Source: Oscillospiraceae bacterium (GTDB lineage Bacteria; Bacillota; Clostridia; Oscillospirales; Ruminococcaceae). Taken from it: a DNA stretch of 11,472 nt. How positions within the stretch are numbered: the first letter of the stretch is position 1; every line of letters begins with the position of its first letter. The translations under genes were made by a program, and so were the position numbers. Shown here in pieces: positions 7,584 to 11,472 of this stretch. The DNA is taken from NCBI GenBank assembly GCA_017451665.1, contig JAFTNX010000162.1, positions 1 through 11,472 on the forward strand, given 5' to 3'. Below the pieces are notes generated by a model, which searched no databases, was not told the DNA's origin, and saw nothing but the letters and a program-made list of their open reading frames with translations.

Positions 7584-8516
7584 ATGTCATTTGACAGACT
7601 TATCGAAAAAATCGTAAAAACCCAGAATCCTACTGTTGTAGGTCTCGACCCAAAGCTTGATTATATTCCTGAATATATCAAGGCTAAGAAGTTTGAAAAG
7701 TACGGTAAGACTCTTGAAGGCGCTGCAAAGGCAATTTTAGCTTTCAATAAGAAGATTATCGACGAAATCTATGATATTGTACCTGCAATCAAGCCACAGG
7801 CTGCTTACTATGAAATGTACGGCTGGCAGGGTGTAAAGACTCTTTATAAGACAATCGAATACGCTCAGTCAAAGGGTATGTATGTTATTACAGACGGAAA
7901 GAGAAACGACATCGGTGCTACAATGGAAGCATACGCTACTGCTCACCTTGGAGTTACAGATGTTGACGGCGAAATGATTCCTGCATTTGGTGCTGATGCG
8001 CTTACAGTTAACGGATATCTCGGTACTGACGGTATTTCACCACTTCTTGAACAGTGCAGAAATAACGATAAGGGAATTTTCGTTCTCGTTAAGACTTCAA
8101 ATAAGTCAAGTGGCGAGCTTCAGGATAAGCTTATCGGCGATAAGACAGTATATAACGTAATGGGCGATATGTGTGAAACCTGGGGCGCTGAAGCTATGGG
8201 TAAGTATGGCTATTCATCTGTTGGTGCAGTAGTTGGCGCAACATACCCGGAACAGCTTGCTGAAATGAGAGCAGCTCTCCCACATACATTCTTCCTCGTA
8301 CCTGGTTATGGTGCACAGGGTGGTGGCGCTGAAGGCGTAGCTAAGGGCTTTGACGCAAACGGACTCGGTGCAATTGTAAACTCATCAAGAGCAGTAATGT
8401 GTGCATATAAGAAGGAAGGCTGTGACGAACAGGACTTCGCAAAGGCTGCAAGAAGAGAAGTTATCAGAATGAAGGAAGATATTATTTCATACCTTCCAAA
8501 GATTGCACTTGAATAA
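7584..8516 (+). CDS. pyrF: Orotidine 5'-phosphate decarboxylase, type 2
   Basis: PyrF decarboxylates OMP to UMP, the last step of de novo UMP synthesis. I chose the ATG at 7584 (310 residues) because AGGAG (7571-7575) lies eight bases upstream; the in-frame GTG at 7575 overlaps that site and cannot be the start. The length of about 310 residues and the motif NGYLGTDG mark the longer type 2 family found in Clostridia and Actinobacteria. The catalytic charge network is in DGKRNDI (104-110), with K106 as the proton donor. GLDPKLD (20-26) and VPGYGAQGGG near the C-terminus bind substrate and phosphate. Codon use is strongly biased (AAG, CTT, GAA), as expected for a well-expressed gene. It lies between pyrC and pyrK. 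Confidence 0.96.
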   Translation: MSFDRLIEKIVKTQNPTVVGLDPKLDYIPEYIKAKKFEKYGKTLEGAAKAILAFNKKIIDEIYDIVPAIKPQAAYYEMYGWQGVKTLYKTIEYAQSKGMYVITDGKRNDIGATMEAYATAHLGVTDVDGEMIPAFGADALTVNGYLGTDGISPLLEQCRNNDKGIFVLVKTSNKSSGELQDKLIGDKTVYNVMGDMCETWGAEAMGKYGYSSVGAVVGATYPEQLAEMRAALPHTFFLVPGYGAQGGGAEGVAKGFDANGLGAIVNSSRAVMCAYKKEGCDEQDFAKAARREVIRMKEDIISYLPKIALE

Positions 8517-8537
8517 AAATTTAAGGGGAATTCTACT

Positions 8538-8780
8538 ATGAAATACACTCAGGGACGATATGTGATTGTTGATAAAAAGGCAATCGCAAAGGGCGTTTTT
8601 GATTTTACAATCAGCTGTAAGGAAGTAGCAGATGTTGCACAGTGTGGGCAGTTTGTCCACATCGCAGCAGACGGATTTTCTTTAAGACGTCCTATTTCAA
8701 TTTGTGATATTGATAAGGAAAAAGGCACTTTGAGAATTGTTTTTGAAGTAAGAGGTAAGGGAACTGAAAAGATTTCTTAA
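8538..8780 (+). CDS. pyrK: PyrK N-terminal fragment (FAD-binding part)
   Basis: This 80-residue piece starts at an ATG with AAGGGG (8523-8528) nine bases upstream. It carries most of the ferredoxin-reductase-type FAD barrel: GQFVHI (37-42), RRPISI (50-55), which contacts FAD, and the strand FEVRGKGTEKIS. It ends at the first TAA, before the last barrel strand (the ISPLG segment), which is encoded past the second TAA. The cut is therefore inside the domain and not at a linker. Alone, it is unlikely to fold as a full FAD domain. If the TAA codons are real and not read through, this is what ribosomes starting at the normal site would make. Confidence 0.7.
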   Translation: MKYTQGRYVIVDKKAIAKGVFDFTISCKEVADVAQCGQFVHIAADGFSLRRPISICDIDKEKGTLRIVFEVRGKGTEKIS

Positions 8781-8804
8781 CTTAATAAGGGTTAACTTAT
8801 TGAT

Positions 8805-9308
8805 ATGATTTCTCCTCTCGGCAAGGGATTTAAGGTGCTTGAAAAGGGCAAAAAGGCTATCTGTATCGGTGGTGGTATCGGCACACCTCCTATGCTTGCT
8901 ATCGCTAAGGAATATGGCGAAAATGCAACAGTAATTTCAGGCTTCAGAAACTCTGCTATCGCTATTTTGCAGGACGATTTCAAAGCACAGGGAAATAATA
9001 CTATTCTCTGTACCGACGACGGTTCAGCAGGTAAAAAGGGCTTTGTAACAGACGCTCTTAAGGAATGCCTTTTGAATGAAAAGCCTGATATTATCTATGC
9101 TTGTGGCCCTAACGTTATGCTTAAAGCTGTTGCTGAAATCGCAAGAGATAACGGTATTTACTGTCAGGTTTCACTTGAAGAAAGAATGGGCTGTGGCGTA
9201 GGTGCTTGCCTTGTTTGTGCTTGTAAAACAGTAAAGGACGGAGAAGAGTATTTTGCTCACGTTTGTAAGGACGGCCCTGTATTTTCTGCTGAGGAGGTAA
9301 TTTTCTAA
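8805..9308 (+). CDS. pyrK: PyrK C-terminal fragment (NAD and [2Fe-2S] part)
   Basis: The 167-residue fragment begins at the first ATG after the second TAA, in the same frame as the upstream piece. It holds the end of the FAD barrel (ISPLGKGF, 2-9), the nucleotide-binding GGGIGTPP (22-29), CGPNVM (100-105) and the C-terminal cluster loop LEERMGCGVGACLVCAC. C130, C135, C138 and C154 match the PyrK [2Fe-2S] spacing (CX4CX2C then a distant Cys). Only a weak AAGGG (8787-8791) stands 13 bases upstream, so independent initiation would be inefficient, although reinitiation after the nearby stops is possible. Its last base overlaps the pyrD ATG (TAATG), so its translation probably couples to pyrD. Confidence 0.75.
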   Translation: MISPLGKGFKVLEKGKKAICIGGGIGTPPMLAIAKEYGENATVISGFRNSAIAILQDDFKAQGNNTILCTDDGSAGKKGFVTDALKECLLNEKPDIIYACGPNVMLKAVAEIARDNGIYCQVSLEERMGCGVGACLVCACKTVKDGEEYFAHVCKDGPVFSAEEVIF

Positions 9309-10219
9309 TGGCTGATTTGAGAATAAATTTTGCAGGCGTTGATTTTAAAAACCCTGTTATCCCTGCAAGTGGTGCTTTTGGCTATGGCAGAGAATACGAA
9401 GAACTTTATCCACTTTCAAAGCTTGGTGGTATTTCTGTTAAGGGAACTACATTAAAGCCAAGAAACGGTAACCCTGCACCAAGAATTGCTGAAACTCCTG
9501 CCGGAATGCTTAATTCAGTAGGACTTCAGAATGGTGGCGTTGAAAAGTTTATCCAGTATGAACTTCCACACCTTAAAAAGCAGGATATCGTGGTTGTTGC
9601 CAATATCGCAGGTGCAACAATGGAAGAGTGTAAGGAGCTTGCAGCTATCGTTGACAAATCCGACGCTGATATGATTGAACTTAATATTTCCTGCCCTAAC
9701 GTAAAGCAGGGTGGTGCTGCTTTTGGTACAAGCTGTGATATGGCAGCAGGTATTACAAAAGCTGTAAGAAGTGCTACAACAAAGCCTCTTATGGTTAAGC
9801 TTTCACCAAATGTAACAAGTATTACTGACATCGCTAAGGCTGTTGAGGCTGAAGGCGCTGACGCAGTTTCGCTTATCAATACACTTCTCGGAATGAGAAT
9901 TGACATTAAAACCCGTAGACCAATTCTTAAGAATAACGTGGGTGGGCTTTCAGGTCCTGCTGTTTTCCCGGTAGCTGTAAGAATGGTATGGCAGGTTGCA
10001 AACGCTGTTAAAATTCCTGTTTGTGGAATGGGCGGTATCGCTACTGCTGAGGACGCAATCGAAATGATGATGGCAGGGGCACAGACAATTCAGCTTGGAG
10101 CTGCAATTTTTAAGAATCCATTTGCACCAGTTGAAATTATCGACGGAATGAATAAGTGGTGCGACGAGAACGGCGTTAAATCACTTTCTGAAATTATCGG
10201 CACAGTAAAGCCTTGGTAA
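9308..10219 (+). CDS. pyrD: Dihydroorotate dehydrogenase, type 1B catalytic subunit
   Basis: PyrD oxidises dihydroorotate to orotate on FMN. The type 1B enzyme forms a heterotetramer with PyrK, which passes the electrons to NAD+. The 303-residue FMN barrel shows the N-terminal SGAFGYG (21-27), substrate-binding NSVGLQN (69-75), and NISCPN with catalytic C129. It also has K164 in MVKLSPN, INTLLGMR, the GGLSGPA segment, and the phosphate-binding GMGGIA near the C-terminus. A catalytic cysteine, not serine, and the absence of a membrane helix separate it from the quinone-linked class 2. GAGGAGGT (9291-9298) lies inside pyrK nine bases upstream, and the ATG overlaps the pyrK stop by one base. The damaged pyrK frame next to it raises the question of what accepts its electrons. 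Confidence 0.96.
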   Translation: MADLRINFAGVDFKNPVIPASGAFGYGREYEELYPLSKLGGISVKGTTLKPRNGNPAPRIAETPAGMLNSVGLQNGGVEKFIQYELPHLKKQDIVVVANIAGATMEECKELAAIVDKSDADMIELNISCPNVKQGGAAFGTSCDMAAGITKAVRSATTKPLMVKLSPNVTSITDIAKAVEAEGADAVSLINTLLGMRIDIKTRRPILKNNVGGLSGPAVFPVAVRMVWQVANAVKIPVCGMGGIATAEDAIEMMMAGAQTIQLGAAIFKNPFAPVEIIDGMNKWCDENGVKSLSEIIGTVKPW

Positions 10220-10229
10220 GGAGTTATAA

Positions 10230-10760
10230 ATGAGTATTTTTTCATTGCTTTTTGGTAAGAAAACCAAGCCGAGCATTATGTCTGATAACCTTTCAATTGA
10301 TATGAACCAGCTTGGAATTTATGTGGATAATACCCATTTTCCACTCCCTTGTGATATTAGCTTGCTTAAATCTTTTTTTGGCGACACACGAAATGTCAGG
10401 ACAAAAGTGGGTATGAACTATTATTGGGATAATACAGGAATAATGTGCTATACCCGTGATGGAAAAACTGTTCATACTCTTGCTGTCAAGGTTAATAATT
10501 CAGACCTATCTACTGCCGAAGATAATAAAATGACTCTTTATAAGGGCAGACTTACAGTAAACGGTATGGACTGGGAAAGCGTTATGCGCAGAGGAAAAAG
10601 TACAGAGTTTTTTTATAGAATTACTCTGGGAAATCTTTCTGCTGTGTCTGAATATGGCGATTTTATGGACGATACTGTTTTGAGTGGCGTTGAAATCACC
10701 AGCGATAGCACAATAAGCGACAATTTTGAAAGTATTGTTGACGAATACGGTTTAAACTGA
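10230..10760 (+). CDS. Small soluble protein of unknown function
   Basis: I do not recognise a characterised family for this 176-residue protein. It has no signal peptide, clear membrane segment or catalytic motif. Residues about 24-90 follow a pattern I associate with uncharacterised domains having a short beta-hairpin start (LGIYVDNTHFPLP), then LLKSFFGDTRNV, a YYWDNTGIMCYT strand, and DGKTVHTLAVKV. This looks like a small beta-rich fold. The C-terminal third is acidic (GDFMDDTVL to FESIVDEYGLN). AAGGAG (10218-10223) overlaps the pyrD stop and lies six bases before the ATG, with ten bases between the genes, so it is co-transcribed with the pyr genes. That proximity does not prove a pyrimidine role. 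It occupies the place where clostridial pyr clusters often carry pyrE, but it has no phosphoribosyltransferase motif. Confidence 0.85.
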   Translation: MSIFSLLFGKKTKPSIMSDNLSIDMNQLGIYVDNTHFPLPCDISLLKSFFGDTRNVRTKVGMNYYWDNTGIMCYTRDGKTVHTLAVKVNNSDLSTAEDNKMTLYKGRLTVNGMDWESVMRRGKSTEFFYRITLGNLSAVSEYGDFMDDTVLSGVEITSDSTISDNFESIVDEYGLN

Positions 10761-10776
10761 TTTTAGGAGATAATGT

Positions 10777-11211
10777 ATGAAAATAATGGCAGTTGACCTG
10801 GGTGACGCAAGAACAGGACTTGCTGTATGCGACAGAACAGAATTTTTAGCTTCGCCAATCGGTACGGTTGAGGAGAGAAAGTTTGAAGTCCTTGTGCAGA
10901 AGGTTGCATATATGGCAAAACAGTATGAGGTTGAGGAAATCGTTGTGGGACTTCCACTTAATATGAATGGTTCAAAAGGCCCACGAGCTGAAAAAGCCGA
11001 GCTTTTTGCAAAAACCCTTAACGAGGCTACCGATATTCCTGTTAATATGTGGGATGAACGCTCTACTACTGTTCAGGCGCATAACTACCTTAATGTTACA
11101 AATACACGAGGCAAAAAGCGTAAGGAAATTGTTGATACAGTTTCTGCTACAATAATTCTGGAGGCTTATCTTGATTTCAGAAGAAAACGTAAAGAAAAAG
11201 AGCAGACGTAA
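10777..11211 (+). CDS. ruvX: RuvX/YqgF Holliday junction resolvase-like nuclease
   Basis: The 144-residue protein is a YqgF/RuvX family RNase H-fold nuclease, linked in other bacteria to Holliday junction resolution and to 5' processing of pre-16S rRNA. The first catalytic aspartate is in the N-terminal AVDLGDARTG (5-14). The middle strand IVVGLPLNMNGSKGPRA (55-71) and WDERSTTVQA (92-101), with the family's conserved DER, are present. D120 near KEIVDTVSA completes the acidic centre. The length is typical. AGGAG (10765-10769) is seven bases from the ATG, after a 16-base gap from the gene before. Its 3' end overlaps the start of the phosphoesterase gene by 41 bases. It is a housekeeping gene; nothing ties it functionally to the pyr genes. 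Confidence 0.94.
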   Translation: MKIMAVDLGDARTGLAVCDRTEFLASPIGTVEERKFEVLVQKVAYMAKQYEVEEIVVGLPLNMNGSKGPRAEKAELFAKTLNEATDIPVNMWDERSTTVQAHNYLNVTNTRGKKRKEIVDTVSATIILEAYLDFRRKRKEKEQT

Positions 11212-11472
11212 AAGAATTCTCATAATTGCTTTAATTGTATTTGTTTTGTATATTGCAATTGAGCTTATCAGGTCAAATACATATATTCAGGTGGAAGAGT
11301 TTACTTTTAAAAACGAGCTTGTTCCTGATGAATTTGATGGCTGTAAAATCGTGCATATTTCCGATTTCCATAATCAGGGCGAAAATTTTACCGACCGCCT
11401 TGTTAAAAAGACAGAGGAACAAAACCCCGACTATATTTTTATAACGGGTGATATATGCGACTCTATGAGAAC
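11171..11472 (+). CDS. Membrane-anchored metallophosphoesterase, 5' part
   Basis: An open frame runs from a TTG at 11171 to the window end, giving the first 100 residues. I chose this start because GGAGG (11160-11164) lies six bases upstream and no ATG is available before the conserved domain; it overlaps ruvX by 41 bases. Residues 8-15 (KKKSRRKR) are basic, followed by a hydrophobic segment (about 16-33), predicting an N-in membrane anchor with the enzyme outside. The calcineurin-like phosphoesterase domain starts near residue 59. D65 and H67 in KIVHISDFHNQ form the DxH metal motif, and D94 in ITGDICD belongs to the GDxxD motif. The layout is that of YkuE-like proteins, some of which have been proposed to hydrolyse lipid-linked or other phosphoesters. 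The substrate is unknown and the 3' end lies outside the window. Confidence 0.88.
   Translation, partial: MISEENVKKKSRRKRILIIALIVFVLYIAIELIRSNTYIQVEEFTFKNELVPDEFDGCKIVHISDFHNQGENFTDRLVKKTEEQNPDYIFITGDICDSMR

Larger units (their letters stand above)
8538..9308 (+). pseudogene. pyrK: pyrK reading frame interrupted by two in-frame TAA codons
   Basis: PyrK is the FAD/[2Fe-2S] electron-transfer subunit that lets PyrD type 1B oxidise dihydroorotate with NAD+. Read through in one frame, 8538-9308 gives 256 codons, the normal length, but codons 81 (8778-8780) and 86 (8793-8795) are TAA. Across the break the frame reads S-stop-LNKG-stop-LIDMISPLGKGF. From memory this aligns without gaps to the Bacillus PyrK segment SLKQQGELVDVLGPLGNGF. 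The FAD motif RRPISI (50-55), the nucleotide motif GGGIGTPP and all four cluster cysteines are kept, so any inactivation would be recent. The stop at 9306-9308 overlaps the pyrD start. Alternatives are sequence error, readthrough, or translation as two chains. The family call is firm; functional status is open. Confidence 0.8.

Noticed and set aside
8538..9308. Genome-wide reassignment of TAA to a sense codon
   Set aside because: TAA terminates the GH26-like gene, manA, the methyltransferase, the ROK kinase, pyrC, pyrF, pyrD and ruvX exactly at expected protein ends.

Overview
The window reads as a chromosomal segment from a low-to-moderate GC Gram-positive anaerobe of the Clostridia. A Ruminococcus/Oscillospirales-type gut bacterium is my best guess, from gene content and style rather than from a marker gene. 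The reasons are AGGAG-type ribosome sites with A/T-rich spacers, tightly packed same-strand genes, a long (type 2) PyrF, an NAD-linked PyrK/PyrD pair, a ROK sugar kinase with the CxCGxxGC zinc motif, and a CcpA/LacI-type operator. All genes are on the + strand. I see no tRNA, rRNA, CRISPR array, insertion sequence or phage gene.

Region 1 (1-1690) is a single-gene unit. It has a consensus promoter (83-111), a stem-loop with a T-rich tail just after the expected transcription start (124-160), a perfect LacI/CcpA-type operator (168-183), a cytoplasmic GH26-like glycoside hydrolase (202-1641) and a strong intrinsic terminator (1649-1686).

Region 2 (1718-4580) starts at a second near-consensus promoter. 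It encodes mannose-6-phosphate isomerase (manA), a SAM-dependent methyltransferase of unknown substrate, and a ROK-family glucokinase. With the upstream hydrolase these suggest intracellular handling of a mannose- or glucose-containing oligosaccharide: the glycan is cleaved, the hexose phosphorylated, and Man-6-P converted to Fru-6-P.

Region 3 (4609-10219) holds ilvD (branched-chain amino acid synthesis), then the pyrimidine genes pyrC, pyrF, pyrK and pyrD. Together these cover dihydroorotate formation, its oxidation to orotate and the final OMP decarboxylation. carAB, pyrB and pyrE are not in the window. Gaps are 0 to 35 bases and I see no terminator after 1686, so transcription from 1718 could run through to the end, although internal promoters cannot be excluded.

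Region 4 (10230-11472) has a small unrecognised protein, the RuvX/YqgF Holliday-junction resolvase-like protein, and the 5' part of a membrane-anchored metallophosphoesterase. The last starts at a TTG inside ruvX and runs off the window.

The most striking anomaly is pyrK. Its reading frame is otherwise complete and well conserved, but it is cut by two in-frame TAA codons five codons apart (8778-8780 and 8793-8795), each followed by CTT, at positions where Glu would fit. This is a double nonsense mutation, a sequence error, or a recoded or split gene. Apart from that, the window is mostly recognisable metabolism, and I do not see a clear new defence or mobile system.
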